A DNA stretch of 64,000 nt from Mesorhizobium sp. M7A.F.Ca.US.008.03.1.1 (GCF_003997495.1 NZ_RZRU01000001.1:310001-374000); one strand, 5' to 3'. Shown: positions 1-9,450, counted from the first letter of the stretch. Notes: generated by a model not told the origin, from the letters alone. Numbers and translations are program-made.

Positions 1-20
1 GGTTCGGCCGCCGTCTCGCA

Positions 21-1067
21 TCACGCCGGAAGGTTCTGCAGCCCGCCGGATGCTGGTCTCGCTCTTTTGGCAAAGCCTGTCATCTGATCGCCGATGCGAC
101 TGCCTTCAAGTGCCGCGAAATAATCGATCGTCAGCTTGAGCCCTTCGTTGAGGGGCACCTTCGGTGTCCAGCCGAGCAGCGCCTTTGCACGCGAAATATC
201 GGGCTGCCTGCGCCGAGGATCGTCTTGCGGCAGCGGCAGAAATCTCAAATCCGATTTGGTCCCGGTCATCGCCTTCACCAACGCCGCCAGTCGCACGATG
301 GTGAATTCTCCGGGATTGCCCAGATTGACCGGCTTGCCCGGATTGGGATCGATATCCATCAGGCGCCTCAATCCATCAATCTGATCGGAGACATAGCAGA
401 AGGATCGCGTCTGCAAGCCGTCGCCGAAGATCGTCAGAGGACGTTTCTCGAGCGCCTGCATGATCAGGTTCGAGACGATGCGGCCGTCCGCCGGATCCAT
501 TCTCGGACCGTAGGTGTTGAAGATGCGTGCCACGCGGACGTCGGCTTTGCCGGCTCTCAGATAGTCGAAGCAAAGTGTTTCGGCGGTGCGCTTGCCCTCG
601 TCGTAGCAGGCGCGTGGGCCGGTGCAGTTCACATGGCCAACATAGTCCTCCCTCTGGGGATGTTGCTCCGGATCGCCATACACCTCGCTCGTCGAGGCCT
701 GTAGCAGTCGCGCGTCATTGCGGACAGCGAGTTCTAGCAGGTTGAGCGTGCCGATCACACAGGTTCGCGTGGTGTGAATCGGGTCGGCCTGGTAACGCGG
801 CGGCGAGGCAGCGCATGCCAGGTTGTAGATACGATCCACGGGCTCGCCGAGATCCAACGGCCGGCAGATATCCTGCTCGATCAAACGGAAACCCGGCTGG
901 TCCATGATCGAGATGATGTTCTCCATGCGTCCAGTCAGGAAATTGTCGGCGCAGATCACGCGCCAGCCGTCGCGGAGCAATGCTTCGCAAAGATGCGAAC
1001 CGAGGAATCCCGCACCGCCGGCAACAAGCACTGCCTTTGCCCTTTGCGCGTTTCTTTTTTGTCGCAT
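21..1067 (-). CDS. UDP-glucuronate decarboxylase (UDP-xylose synthase)-like SDR
   Basis: An extended short-chain dehydrogenase of 348 aa. It probably converts UDP-glucuronate to UDP-xylose with bound NAD, in the cytoplasm. The Rossmann motif GGAGFLG is at residues 17-23. The active-site signature TSEVYGDP lies around 126-133, and the YDEGK tyrosine/lysine pair is Y155/K159. The STSEVYG...GPRxCYDEGKR pattern is typical of UDP-glucuronate decarboxylases. The frame is open far upstream, but I chose the ATG at 1067 because a GGAG Shine-Dalgarno lies about 9 nt before it and homology begins there. It is the last gene of the glycan cassette, 23 nt after the preceding glycosyltransferase, so it likely supplies a pentose donor. 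A related UDP-sugar epimerase or dehydratase activity is possible. Confidence 0.85.
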   Translation of the reverse strand: MRQKRNAQRAKAVLVAGGAGFLGSHLCEALLRDGWRVICADNFLTGRMENIISIMDQPGFRLIEQDICRPLDLGEPVDRIYNLACAASPPRYQADPIHTTRTCVIGTLNLLELAVRNDARLLQASTSEVYGDPEQHPQREDYVGHVNCTGPRACYDEGKRTAETLCFDYLRAGKADVRVARIFNTYGPRMDPADGRIVSNLIMQALEKRPLTIFGDGLQTRSFCYVSDQIDGLRRLMDIDPNPGKPVNLGNPGEFTIVRLAALVKAMTGTKSDLRFLPLPQDDPRRRQPDISRAKALLGWTPKVPLNEGLKLTIDYFAALEGSRIGDQMTGFAKRARPASGGLQNLPA

Positions 1068-1090
1068 CGTCGTTTTCTCCTGTCTGCCGG

Positions 1091-2194
1091 TCATGCTGCG
1101 CTTCCGATGTCGAAATCGAGGGCCGCCGCCCTTGGCTGTGTCAACGCCGTCACGAATTCGCGGGCCCTGGCCGCACCGGTGTGGGATGCGAGGACGCGTT
1201 CGCGGGCTCGGTGGGCGATGGCGAGGCGTGTGCGCTCGGACTCGCCGAAGAGGATCTCGACGACATCGTTGGTTTCCCCGGCGGTGTGGATCGCCGATGC
1301 GGGAAAGAAGCTGTCGAGCCCCGGCCAGCCATCGCTGATGATGGGCGTGCCGCAGGCAGCCGCTTCGAACAGGCGCACACTGGGCGACCACCCGGCAGCG
1401 ATCATGGAACTGCGTGTGACGTTCAGCGTGTAGCGCTGACGGCTGTAGAATGCGGCATGATCGGCCGGCGGCAAATGTTCGATGCGTTCGACATTGTCCG
1501 GCCAGATGATATCGGATGGATATTGGGAGCCGGCTACGACGAAACGGCGGTCCGGCATATGCCGTGCGGGCTCGAGCAACAGCGCGTTCAGCGTTGCCTG
1601 CCGGTCCGCGCTGTAGGTGCCGAGATAGCCGAGATCCCAGCGGATCGGATCGCCGGTCCGGTGGTGCCGTTCCGGGTCGACCGAGCAGTAGAGCGGTTCG
1701 GCGCGGCGCGCGCCGAAGTCCTCCACCAGACGGCCAAGCATCGGCCCGCCGGTGAACGAGAAGTAGACATCGAAATACGGAATCTGCCGCCAGCTCAGAT
1801 AGTCGCAATCATCGGCCGAAAGCTGCGCCACGGTCACCGGCGTGTCGATGTCGTAGAAGCAGAAGCGCCCTTTGCAAAGTGAAGCGACGATGTCGATGAC
1901 CACGCGCCCTTCCGGCACGAAGGAACCGATGACGACGATGTCGGCCTGCTCCAGCCGCCGGGCGTAGTCGCTTTGCAACTCCGCTGTGGTTTCGTAGTAG
2001 CGCAAGGCGCAGAAATCCGGATCGCGCAGATCGCGGTGGTTGGCATACCACGGCACGTCGCGCTCCAGAAAGGTTACGCGGTGGCCGAGTTCGTGCAGAC
2101 CTTTCAGCAGGCCACGAAACGTCGTGGCGTGGCCGTTTCCCCAGGACGAGGACAGCGACAGGCCGAGAAAGACGATGTCCAATTGCTTGGTCAT
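1091..2194 (-). CDS. CgeB-like glycosyltransferase (first of three paralogues)
   Basis: A GT-B fold glycosyltransferase of about 367 aa, related to CgeB/YkvP-type proteins. The N-terminus (LGLSLSSSWGNGHATT, followed by RGLLKGL) matches the other two copies in this cassette. The C-terminal donor-binding part carries SVRLFEAAACGTPIISD. The start is the ATG at 2194, which overlaps the upstream stop in ATGA. The longer open frame upstream is rejected because it would cover the neighbour's 3' end. It probably transfers a sugar to a growing oligosaccharide in the cytoplasm. Donor and acceptor cannot be read from the sequence. Confidence 0.8.
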   Translation of the reverse strand: MTKQLDIVFLGLSLSSSWGNGHATTFRGLLKGLHELGHRVTFLERDVPWYANHRDLRDPDFCALRYYETTAELQSDYARRLEQADIVVIGSFVPEGRVVIDIVASLCKGRFCFYDIDTPVTVAQLSADDCDYLSWRQIPYFDVYFSFTGGPMLGRLVEDFGARRAEPLYCSVDPERHHRTGDPIRWDLGYLGTYSADRQATLNALLLEPARHMPDRRFVVAGSQYPSDIIWPDNVERIEHLPPADHAAFYSRQRYTLNVTRSSMIAAGWSPSVRLFEAAACGTPIISDGWPGLDSFFPASAIHTAGETNDVVEILFGESERTRLAIAHRARERVLASHTGAARAREFVTALTQPRAAALDFDIGSAA

Positions 2195-3285
2195 TCCGCT
2201 GCCTCCACGGTCCCCTGCTCGAAATGACGTTTGAAGACGGCATCGGCCACGTCCGCCCGCAGCGCGTAGGTATGGTCGGCCAGCACGCGGCAAAGTGCGG
2301 CCTGGCCGATTGCTTTTGCGCGACTCGAGGTCAGCGTGCGCATGATCTCGGCGACATCGCCGCCGTCGCGCGCCACCAGGATCTCCTCGCCTGGTTTCAG
2401 GAACAGTTCCACGCCCAGCCACGCATCGGTGATGAGGCAGGCACCGGCGCCAGCGGCCTCGAAGACACGCGTGGCCGGTGAAAAACCGTTTAGGGCCATG
2501 CTGTCGCGGCTGATGTTCAGCACCGCCATGGGTGTGACGTTGAAGGCATTATGATCGCGGGTGCCAACGTGACCGAGCCAGCCGACATTGGCGGGAAGCG
2601 GCTTGTCTCCCCAGCCCGATCCGCCGAGCAGAAAACGCTTTTTCGGCAGCTGGCTTGCGGGATCGAGGAAGAACGCTCCGACACGTGCCTCACGATCCGG
2701 CAGCCTGTTGCCGAGGAACGCCAGATCGCAAGCGAAACGCGCATTGCTGGTGACCGGATGATGCGTTTGGGGATCGAGCGCATTATAGATCGGCACGCAT
2801 TCGTTCGCGCCCATGGCACGGTAGGCCCAAACAACGGGGTCGCCGCCGCCATAGGTCAGCACAAGGTCGATTTCTTGCAGGGCGCTATGGAGGGGATGGT
2901 CCGGTTCGTCGCGCAGTTGGGCAAGGGTTGCTGGAGCGTCCACGTCCCAGAATACCACCAGCGCGTCGCTGCGGGCGTGGTCGAGGACGGCGCGCAGCAG
3001 CGCCTCGTCCTCGAAGCCGACGCCACTCGCCTTGACGACGATGTCGGCGCTGGCGGCACGTGCCGCGACCTGCATCAGCGCGTGCTGGGTCGCTTCATAA
3101 ACGACCACAGTGCACCAGTCAGGGGCCTCGATGTCGCGGTTCTTCTGCCGGTCGTAAACGTCGGGCTCATAGAAGGTGATTTCGTAGCCCAATTGGGCAA
3201 GCGCCTTCAGCAACCCGCGATAGTAAGTCGCGGCACCGTTCCAGTAGGATGACAAGAGACTCGATCCATAGAATGCCATCTTCAT
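2191..3285 (-). CDS. CgeB-like glycosyltransferase (second paralogue)
   Basis: A GT-B glycosyltransferase of 364 aa. It begins MKMAFYGSSLLSSYWNGAA and has TRVFEAAGAGACLITDAW in the C-terminal nucleotide-sugar domain, where the E-A-x-x-x-G segment is typical of the Glyco_trans_1_2 group. The start ATG at 3285 has GGAAG upstream and overlaps the preceding stop as ATGA. It is clearly paralogous to its two neighbours, so the locus probably grew by tandem duplication and then divergence in acceptor or donor specificity. The exact sugar transferred is unknown. Confidence 0.8.
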   Translation of the reverse strand: MKMAFYGSSLLSSYWNGAATYYRGLLKALAQLGYEITFYEPDVYDRQKNRDIEAPDWCTVVVYEATQHALMQVAARAASADIVVKASGVGFEDEALLRAVLDHARSDALVVFWDVDAPATLAQLRDEPDHPLHSALQEIDLVLTYGGGDPVVWAYRAMGANECVPIYNALDPQTHHPVTSNARFACDLAFLGNRLPDREARVGAFFLDPASQLPKKRFLLGGSGWGDKPLPANVGWLGHVGTRDHNAFNVTPMAVLNISRDSMALNGFSPATRVFEAAGAGACLITDAWLGVELFLKPGEEILVARDGGDVAEIMRTLTSSRAKAIGQAALCRVLADHTYALRADVADAVFKRHFEQGTVEAAE

Positions 3286-4412
3286 GCGGCGGCTTCCTTT
3301 GCGGTGGTCTTGTTGATGGTTTGTTCGGTTGTGCATTCCTTGAGCACCCCGAACAACTCGTCGACGCGGTGCTTGCAGGTGTGCCGCGAGCGGATGGTCT
3401 CGAGACCCGAAGTCATCAGGGAAGCCGCGAAATCCGCATCGGCCAATACCGCCCGCAGGTGTTGGCGCATTTGCGAGCCATTCTGGGCAAACAGGAAGTC
3501 GACGCCGGGCCTGAACAACTGCTCGACATCGGACCATGGTGCTGAAATCAGCGGAATGCCGCAGGCGAGCGCCTCGAACATGCGTATTGTCGGAATTCCG
3601 GGCAAACCTTCACGATATGGGCGCCGTGGGATGTGGACGGTGACACGATGCGCGGCGAACGCCTTCGGCACGTCGGCATTGGCGATCCATCCATCATAGC
3701 GCAGTCCGGCGGTGGCCAGATCCGCAAGTGCGGGCTTGGGATAGCGTACGCCGTGGACAGTGGCCTCGAGACCGAGATCGTGTACCGGCTCGAGTAGAAA
3801 CTCCTTGAGTTCGGCAGTCCGCTCATCGTCGCCCCAATTTCCAATCCAGACCAGATCGGACGTGGAATGGATCTCCGGGTGCGGCCTGAACAGGCGATCG
3901 TCCGCGGCTTCATGCCAGGTGAAGACGCGCTTGCCCCAGCCGGCGCGCAGATAGCTCTCGCGCAAGGCCTCGCCAAAGGCGAGAACGCCGTCATAGTGCT
4001 CCAACCGCAGCGCCGAGATTGCCTCGGTCGCCGATACGGCCCGGTGGTGGGTGTCATGAAACAGAAGGATGAAGTTGCCGCCAGCGGCCCGGGCACGGCC
4101 GATGCGTGCGACAAGCTCCGGATCCGTCCACTCATGAACGATCACAACGTCGGCCTCAGCGATCCAGGCTTCGTGATCGAACCCGGCATCGTAGGTGACC
4201 GGCATCAACTCAGGGAAATCGTTGCGGAAGCGTTCGATGGCGAAGGATCCCTTCTCGGCCAGCAGGTTCGAACGACTCCAACCGTCCGCCGGTTCCAGCG
4301 CGACTGCCTGGTGCTGGCGCGCGACCAGTTCCCGCATGATACCGCGCAGGAAATGGGCATTGCCGTGGTTCCAGTCGGAAACGACCGAGTGGGTGTAGAA
4401 CAGAAAGCGCAT
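3282..4412 (-). CDS. CgeB-like glycosyltransferase (third paralogue)
   Basis: A 376 aa glycosyltransferase beginning MRFLFYTHSVVSDWNHGNA, followed by LRGIMREL, the same N-terminal pattern as the two downstream paralogues. The C-terminal segment IRMFEALACGIPLISAPW is the donor-binding EAxxxG region. HEWTDPELV and LLFHDTHHR occur in the middle of the N-terminal domain. It starts 2 nt after the stop of the GT4 gene, indicating one transcript. The role is inferred as one transfer step in assembling the cassette's oligosaccharide. Confidence 0.8.
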   Translation of the reverse strand: MRFLFYTHSVVSDWNHGNAHFLRGIMRELVARQHQAVALEPADGWSRSNLLAEKGSFAIERFRNDFPELMPVTYDAGFDHEAWIAEADVVIVHEWTDPELVARIGRARAAGGNFILLFHDTHHRAVSATEAISALRLEHYDGVLAFGEALRESYLRAGWGKRVFTWHEAADDRLFRPHPEIHSTSDLVWIGNWGDDERTAELKEFLLEPVHDLGLEATVHGVRYPKPALADLATAGLRYDGWIANADVPKAFAAHRVTVHIPRRPYREGLPGIPTIRMFEALACGIPLISAPWSDVEQLFRPGVDFLFAQNGSQMRQHLRAVLADADFAASLMTSGLETIRSRHTCKHRVDELFGVLKECTTEQTINKTTAKEAAA

Positions 4413-4414
4413 GG

Positions 4415-5515
4415 TCAGCGCCCCGCCATGGCTAGGGCCGCCTTGTCGTAGACGCCTCGCATGGCCGCCGCTTGCCTGGCCAGTGTAAACCGGCGGCTCC
4501 GTCGCATGGCTGCCTGGCCGAGCTCCCGCCTGAATTCGGCGTCGCTGGAGAGACGATTGAGGCAGGCAGCGAGGTCGTACGGATTGCGCGCGTCAAAGAA
4601 CAGCGCGGCTCCATCCCATAGTTCGCGATAGGTTGCGATGTCGGAAAGCACCAGGGGCGTCGCCGACATGGCAGCTTCCAGCGCGGCCAGACCGAATGGC
4701 TCATAGATTGATGGCGACACGAAAATGCCGGCGCGCGCCATCAAGGAGCGCACCTCGTGAGACGGCAGTGCTCCCAGAGGAACAGCATAGCTGAAGCTGG
4801 TATGCCCGCCGTTCGGACCGTGCATCGAACCGGCGACAAAGACGGGCCATTGCGTCAGCGACGCGGCTTGGTCGACCACCGCCGCATTCTTGCCCTCGTC
4901 CCACCAGCGGGCCGCGGCGAAGACGAGCGGTTGACGCTTTTCGGCATTCGGGACGGGACGAGCGCCATTTCCAACAACATGCAGGCGCGCGATCGGGCCA
5001 TAGCAGGTCTCAAGCATGTCGGCATGGCTGCGACTCGGCACGATGACTGCGTCGGCCCGATCCAAGCCGCGCCTGTTGCGCTCCTTCTGCCAGGCCCATG
5101 CGCCATCCACCGCCTGTTTCCTGACGGCGTGGAACCATGTCGTCACGCAGGAATGGGAGACCACCACGGTTGGGCACGGCGCATCGAATCCTGCTGCCTG
5201 CGTCGGCGCGTTGAAATGGACAAGGTCGATGGCGTGGTCGCGCATGGGCGCAAGCAATTCCCGCGGCAGTGTGTCGAGGTCGCCGCCGTCGCGGGTCATC
5301 CAATCCGGCGGCGTGTTCAACCAGATCAGCGTCGTGAAAGCCTCAGCCTCCGCAGCCTGCTGCCCCGACGGTTGCGGACCGAGGCCGGCAAGCACCACAC
5401 TGTCGCCGCCGTTCACAAGTTCCCGTGCCAGATCACACGCATAGCGCCATACGCCGCCCACGGCATCGACGGTCATCAGGATGCGCCGCGAGCGCGGCGT
5501 CAGTGTCCGCAACAT
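4415..5515 (-). CDS. GT4-family glycosyltransferase
   Basis: A retaining GT-B glycosyltransferase of 366 aa. The N-terminal acceptor domain contains DAVGGVWRYACDLARELV. The C-terminal donor domain contains SPSIYEPFGLAALEAAMS, the E-x7-E motif of GT4 enzymes. A GGAGG Shine-Dalgarno lies about 5 nt before the ATG at 5515, which overlaps the end of the radical SAM gene by 16 nt. It differs from the three CgeB-like neighbours, so the product is likely an oligosaccharide needing several distinct linkages. Substrates cannot be assigned. Confidence 0.82.
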   Translation of the reverse strand: MLRTLTPRSRRILMTVDAVGGVWRYACDLARELVNGGDSVVLAGLGPQPSGQQAAEAEAFTTLIWLNTPPDWMTRDGGDLDTLPRELLAPMRDHAIDLVHFNAPTQAAGFDAPCPTVVVSHSCVTTWFHAVRKQAVDGAWAWQKERNRRGLDRADAVIVPSRSHADMLETCYGPIARLHVVGNGARPVPNAEKRQPLVFAAARWWDEGKNAAVVDQAASLTQWPVFVAGSMHGPNGGHTSFSYAVPLGALPSHEVRSLMARAGIFVSPSIYEPFGLAALEAAMSATPLVLSDIATYRELWDGAALFFDARNPYDLAACLNRLSSDAEFRRELGQAAMRRSRRFTLARQAAAMRGVYDKAALAMAGR

Positions 5516-6792
5516 GTCGCCTCCAGTTCCGCCAGCGGCCGCGGCCGCCTCTCCTGGATGTCACTGAATTTCTGGAAGGATGCGAGGTAGTGGTCATGGG
5601 CCCGCTCCCAGGCATGGTCGTCGGGTTCGCCCCAAAGCTCGCGGTAGCTGGGCGAACTCGGATACGGGTAAAGCGGCACAGGTTCGTTGGCCCATACGCC
5701 GTGGTCGATCAGGTGGGTTCGCCAATGCTCGACCAGGGCGGGATCATCCTCGACCACGCCGATCAGATTGGCCTGGACGAATGGAACGTGACGCCTGGCG
5801 TCGACGAGCAGCGCGGCGAGTTCCTCGGTGCCCAGCCGGCAGCGCTTGGCCAGCATCGCCCGGCCTTCAACCGTCAGGCTTTCGAGACCGGCTTCAATTG
5901 AGACGCAGCCTGCGGCGCCCAGCAATTCCAGCAGCTCGGGCTTCCACAGATCGATGCGGGTCTGTACGCCGAATTTCACATCGCGATCGACCAAGGCTTC
6001 CAGCAGCGCTTTTTGCGGCAGGAAGATTTCGTCGATGAAGTAGATGTAGCCGACACCTTGGGTAATCAGCCGATCGATCTCCGCTACCACCGCTTCGTGG
6101 TTTCGACGGCGATAGGCATCACGGAAATCGATCTTGGCGCAGAAGCTGCAATTGTAGGGACAGCCGCGCGACGCCTCGACTTCCGCACCGAACCCGACCT
6201 GATTGTCATCAAACCTGTGATGGTGGTGCGAATGGGCTGCGATCCATTCCCCTGGCCATTCGAGAGGCGGATGATCGGCAAACGAGCTGGCGTGGACGCC
6301 GCCGTTCGAAACCACCTTGGCATCCCGTAGATAAGCGGTTGAGGGCACCGCGCTCCAATCGTCGCGACGGGCAAGTTGCTCGACGACTTCTTCGCATTCG
6401 CCGCGCACGACGATGTCGACGCCGAGCTTGCGCAAGGTTGGCGCCGGCGTCGCCGAGCCGTGTGGCCCGACCGCGACCGTGCGTCCACCGCGCCCGGCGA
6501 GACGGTTGAGGAAATCGGCCGGCACACGCAATTCCGGCGGTGCGCAGCGCCAGAACAGATAGGTCGGGGCGGTACTGACGACGGTCATAGACGGCGAGAA
6601 ATCAGCCACCCGCTCGCAGAGACCGGAATTGTCGAGCTTCTGCAACTGCCCGTCCAGCATCAGCACCTCATGTCCGGCGGCTTCGAGCAGGGCCCTCGAA
6701 TAGCCGAGTTCCAGCGGCAGATGCGGTTGGCGGCAGCCGAAATAAATGCTGTCGTCATACGTCCAGGACGGGTTCACCAGGGCGATTTTCAT
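5500..6792 (-). CDS. B12-binding-domain radical SAM enzyme of the glycan cassette
   Basis: A 430 aa protein. Residues 1-150 resemble the cobalamin-binding domain of class B radical SAM enzymes (start KIALVNPSW; LGVDIVVRGECEE near 123-135). The radical SAM core begins at about 205 with C211-x3-C215-x2-C218 (CPYNCSFC), which ligates the 4Fe-4S cluster. The next segments, YIYFIDEIF and VSIEAGLES, fit the TIM-barrel. Class B enzymes usually methylate unactivated carbon or rearrange substrates. Between sugar epimerases and glycosyltransferases, it probably modifies a sugar nucleotide or glycan, for example by C-methylation. It overlaps the upstream epimerase by ATGA. The precise reaction is unknown. 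Confidence 0.85.
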   Translation of the reverse strand: MKIALVNPSWTYDDSIYFGCRQPHLPLELGYSRALLEAAGHEVLMLDGQLQKLDNSGLCERVADFSPSMTVVSTAPTYLFWRCAPPELRVPADFLNRLAGRGGRTVAVGPHGSATPAPTLRKLGVDIVVRGECEEVVEQLARRDDWSAVPSTAYLRDAKVVSNGGVHASSFADHPPLEWPGEWIAAHSHHHHRFDDNQVGFGAEVEASRGCPYNCSFCAKIDFRDAYRRRNHEAVVAEIDRLITQGVGYIYFIDEIFLPQKALLEALVDRDVKFGVQTRIDLWKPELLELLGAAGCVSIEAGLESLTVEGRAMLAKRCRLGTEELAALLVDARRHVPFVQANLIGVVEDDPALVEHWRTHLIDHGVWANEPVPLYPYPSSPSYRELWGEPDDHAWERAHDHYLASFQKFSDIQERRPRPLAELEATCCGH

Positions 6793-7862
6793 GCAACGTA
6801 CCTCACGGCTTCAGGGCGAGGCTCGAGTCGATGCCGCTGCAGCCAGTCGGCGAGGTCGCGGACCCCTTCGCGCCATGAAACATGGGCCACCCAGCCAAGC
6901 GCGGTTTCGATCTTGCGGGTGTCGGCGACGAAGAAGGGCTGGTCGCCGGTGCGTTCCCCATCATGGCGGATTGAAAGCTCATGGCCGGTCAGGCTACGGA
7001 TCTCGCTCAACAGCCTGCGCAGGCTGAGCGCATTTTCCGGGCCGCCGCCAAGATTGAATGCCTGGCCCTTGGTGGTCTCGATGCGATCGAGCACGGCCCT
7101 GTAGGCGGCGACAGCATCGGAGACATGCAGGATATCGCGCACTTGCCTGCCGTCGCCGTAAATGGTGATGGGGCGCCCCGTCAGCGCGCTGAGCAGGAAG
7201 TGCGCGACCCAGCCCTGGTCCTCGGTTCCGAACTGGCGCGGTCCATAGATGCAGCTCATCCGCAGCACCGCCGTCGGCATGCCGTAGGATTTGGCATAGT
7301 CGAGCACATACTGGTCCGCCGCGCCTTTGGAGCAGCCGTAGGGCGTGCAGAAGTCCAGGCTTCGAGCCTCATCGATGCCGTTCGCCTGGATGACGCTGTC
7401 GCAAGGAACATAGCGATCGCCGTCCTCGCGGACCGCGACGTCGGGCAAGCTGCCGTAGACCTTGTTGGTGCTGGCAAAGATCACAGGGATGCGCTCACCG
7501 CTCAGTCGCGCCGCCTCCAGAACGTTGAACGTTCCCCGAAGGTTGATGTCGAAATCCTCGCCCGGCTGGACCAGGCTTGTGGTGACGGCGGTTTGCGCGG
7601 CCAGATGGAAGATCGCCTTCGAGCTCATCAGAGCCGGCGCCAAGGCGTTGGCGTCCCGCACGTCGATCGTCTCCATCGTGAGGCGACCGCCGTGTTTTTG
7701 CGCCAGCCATTCAAGGTTCTGCTCGACGCCCGGACGGCTGAGATTGTCGATCACCAGCACCGGTTCGTCATCCGACAGCAGGCTGTCGGCGAGATTCGAT
7801 CCGATGAAGCCGCTGCCGCCCACGATGGCGACCGGCGCGTCGCGTCGATTGCGTGTGTTCAT
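6789..7862 (-). CDS. NAD-dependent sugar epimerase, CDP-paratose 2-epimerase-like
   Basis: An extended SDR of 357 aa. The nucleotide-binding motif GGSGFIG is at residues 15-21, STNKVYG at 131-137, and the catalytic YxxxK is Y175/K179 in CTPYGCSKGAADQY. The STNKVYG...PYGCSKGAADQY combination is characteristic of CDP-paratose/tyvelose 2-epimerases, although an unusual substrate is possible. ATGA overlaps join it to the radical SAM gene and to the upstream epimerase. It likely prepares one activated sugar for the oligosaccharide made by this operon. Specificity is inferred from motifs only. Confidence 0.82.
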   Translation of the reverse strand: MNTRNRRDAPVAIVGGSGFIGSNLADSLLSDDEPVLVIDNLSRPGVEQNLEWLAQKHGGRLTMETIDVRDANALAPALMSSKAIFHLAAQTAVTTSLVQPGEDFDINLRGTFNVLEAARLSGERIPVIFASTNKVYGSLPDVAVREDGDRYVPCDSVIQANGIDEARSLDFCTPYGCSKGAADQYVLDYAKSYGMPTAVLRMSCIYGPRQFGTEDQGWVAHFLLSALTGRPITIYGDGRQVRDILHVSDAVAAYRAVLDRIETTKGQAFNLGGGPENALSLRRLLSEIRSLTGHELSIRHDGERTGDQPFFVADTRKIETALGWVAHVSWREGVRDLADWLQRHRLEPRPEAVRYVA

Positions 7863-8965
7863 GACACCAGCCCGCGTTCTTCAAGCTCGCGTTTCATGTC
7901 GGCGCCACGGTCGACGGCGGACGTGTTACGCACCCAGGAAACGAAATCTCCGAGCGAATTCTCCAGTTGCCGCACCGGCTCGAAACCGAGCAGCTCACGG
8001 GCCTTGGAAATATCGGCGAAGCAGTTGCGGATATCGCCCGAGCGCGCTTTGCCGAGCAGTTCCGGCGAGCGGTTCGGTGTCCCCATGGCCTCGGCCAGCA
8101 GTCGCGCGACTTCGCTGATCGCATAGGCTCGGCCGCTGCCGATATTGATGACATGGCCCTTTGCCTGGCGTTGCTGCAGCGCAAGGCGAAAGGCGCGGGC
8201 GACGTCATGCACATGGACGAAATCGCGCTTCTGTTCGCCATCCTCGAAAATCATTGGCCGTTGGCCGTTGGCGAGACGCGAAGCGAAGTTGGCAAGCACG
8301 CCGGTATAGGGATTGGATAACGCCTGGCCGGCGCCGAAGACATTGAACAGGCGCAGCGCGACCGCATCGATGCCATAGGCTTCGCCGAAGATCAGCACGG
8401 CGCGCTCCTGGGCGTATTTTGTCAGCGCATAGATGGAGGCGAGATCGACCGGCTTTTCTTCGTCCGTCGGCAGCGGCGAGAGGGCATCTCCCGCTGGCGA
8501 CAGCGGGTCCCATTGCCCACTCCTGATGTCGCTCGCCTTGCGCCGAGCATTGTCGACACGCCGGCCGTCGGACGTGGCATAGAGGCCCTCGCCGTAGACA
8601 CTCATCGACGAGGCAACGACAATGCGCTCGACCGGGTGTTTGATCAGCGCCTCAAGCAGCGTTGCGGTGCCGAGATCGTTGCTGCCGACATAACGCGCGA
8701 TCTCGTACATCGATTGTCCGACGCCGACTTCCGCCGCCAGATGAATGACCGCGTCAATGCCTTCCAGCGCACTGGCGACCGCCTCCCGGTCGCGGACGTC
8801 ACCCTTGATCAGTTCGGTCCCGGCGGGAAGCGCGACGGCTTCGCCTGCATGCACCTGCTCCAGTAGCGCATCGAGGATGCGAACCGAATAACCCTGCTCG
8901 ACGAGTTCCTGTGCGACATGGCGGCCGATGAAGCCGCAGCCTCCTGTAACCAATATGCGTTTCAC
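7859..8965 (-). CDS. NAD-dependent sugar epimerase/dehydratase (dTDP-rhamnose 4-epimerase-like)
   Basis: An extended SDR of 368 aa and the first gene of the eight-gene cassette. The Rossmann motif GGCGFIG is at residues 8-14, ASSMSVYGEG at about 118-127, and the catalytic YxxxK is Y179/K183 (YALTKYAQE). It contains RLFNVFGAGQALSNPYTG, seen in dTDP-L-rhamnose 4-epimerase-like proteins. The start codon is GTG at 8965, read from the GGAG Shine-Dalgarno 6 nt upstream. Its promoter must lie in the 212-nt divergent gap to the gene at 9178. Substrate assignment is tentative. Confidence 0.82.
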   Translation of the reverse strand: MKRILVTGGCGFIGRHVAQELVEQGYSVRILDALLEQVHAGEAVALPAGTELIKGDVRDREAVASALEGIDAVIHLAAEVGVGQSMYEIARYVGSNDLGTATLLEALIKHPVERIVVASSMSVYGEGLYATSDGRRVDNARRKASDIRSGQWDPLSPAGDALSPLPTDEEKPVDLASIYALTKYAQERAVLIFGEAYGIDAVALRLFNVFGAGQALSNPYTGVLANFASRLANGQRPMIFEDGEQKRDFVHVHDVARAFRLALQQRQAKGHVINIGSGRAYAISEVARLLAEAMGTPNRSPELLGKARSGDIRNCFADISKARELLGFEPVRQLENSLGDFVSWVRNTSAVDRGADMKRELEERGLVS

Positions 8966-9177
8966 GACGACTCCTCAGACAAGTAACCTCGGCGCCCCGA
9001 ACTTTTCGGCAAAAGGTTTGTTCCCTTGCTTCAACAAAGTTCCCTTGGCCGGCCCCGTTGGAGGCTGACGCATCGCAATCACCGCGCGGTGCTGGAACAT
9101 TGGCGCCCTTGTGCTGTTAGGACGCCCGACGGCCCGCGTGTCCCATGTGGCAACGCCGATGATCAAAGGAGATTTCA

Positions 9178-9450
9178 ATGTCTCAGTCGCAAACGACCAC
9201 CAACCACGACGAAATTCGCAAATGGGCCGAGGAGCGGGATGGCCGGCCGGCAGTGGTGCGCACCAAAGGCGAGGGCGGCATCCTGCGGATAGACTTCGGC
9301 GAGCCCGAGGAAGCATTCGAGCCCGTCGAATGGGACGAGTTCTTCCGGATATTCGACGAGAATGATCTGGCCTTTCTGTATCAGGCCAAGACCGGTGAGG
9401 GAAAAGCCAGCCGTTTTAACAAATTCGTCGAGCGCAATCAGAAGGGCTGA
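9178..9450 (+). CDS. Small conserved acidic protein of unknown function
   Basis: A 90 aa soluble protein rich in acidic and aromatic residues (for example EPVEWDEFFRIFDENDLAFLYQ). It has no signal peptide, membrane segment or recognised catalytic motif. AAAGGAGA lies 5-6 nt before the ATG, so expression is well supported. It resembles small rhizobial hypothetical proteins of this length, but I cannot give it a function. It is divergent from the glycan cassette and sits alone before the signalling locus. Confidence 0.7.
   Translation: MSQSQTTTNHDEIRKWAEERDGRPAVVRTKGEGGILRIDFGEPEEAFEPVEWDEFFRIFDENDLAFLYQAKTGEGKASRFNKFVERNQKG

Noticed and set aside
1068..1808. Long N-terminal extension of the decarboxylase frame
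   Set aside because: It is antisense-quality sequence overlapping the next glycosyltransferase; the GGAG site and homology start at 1067.
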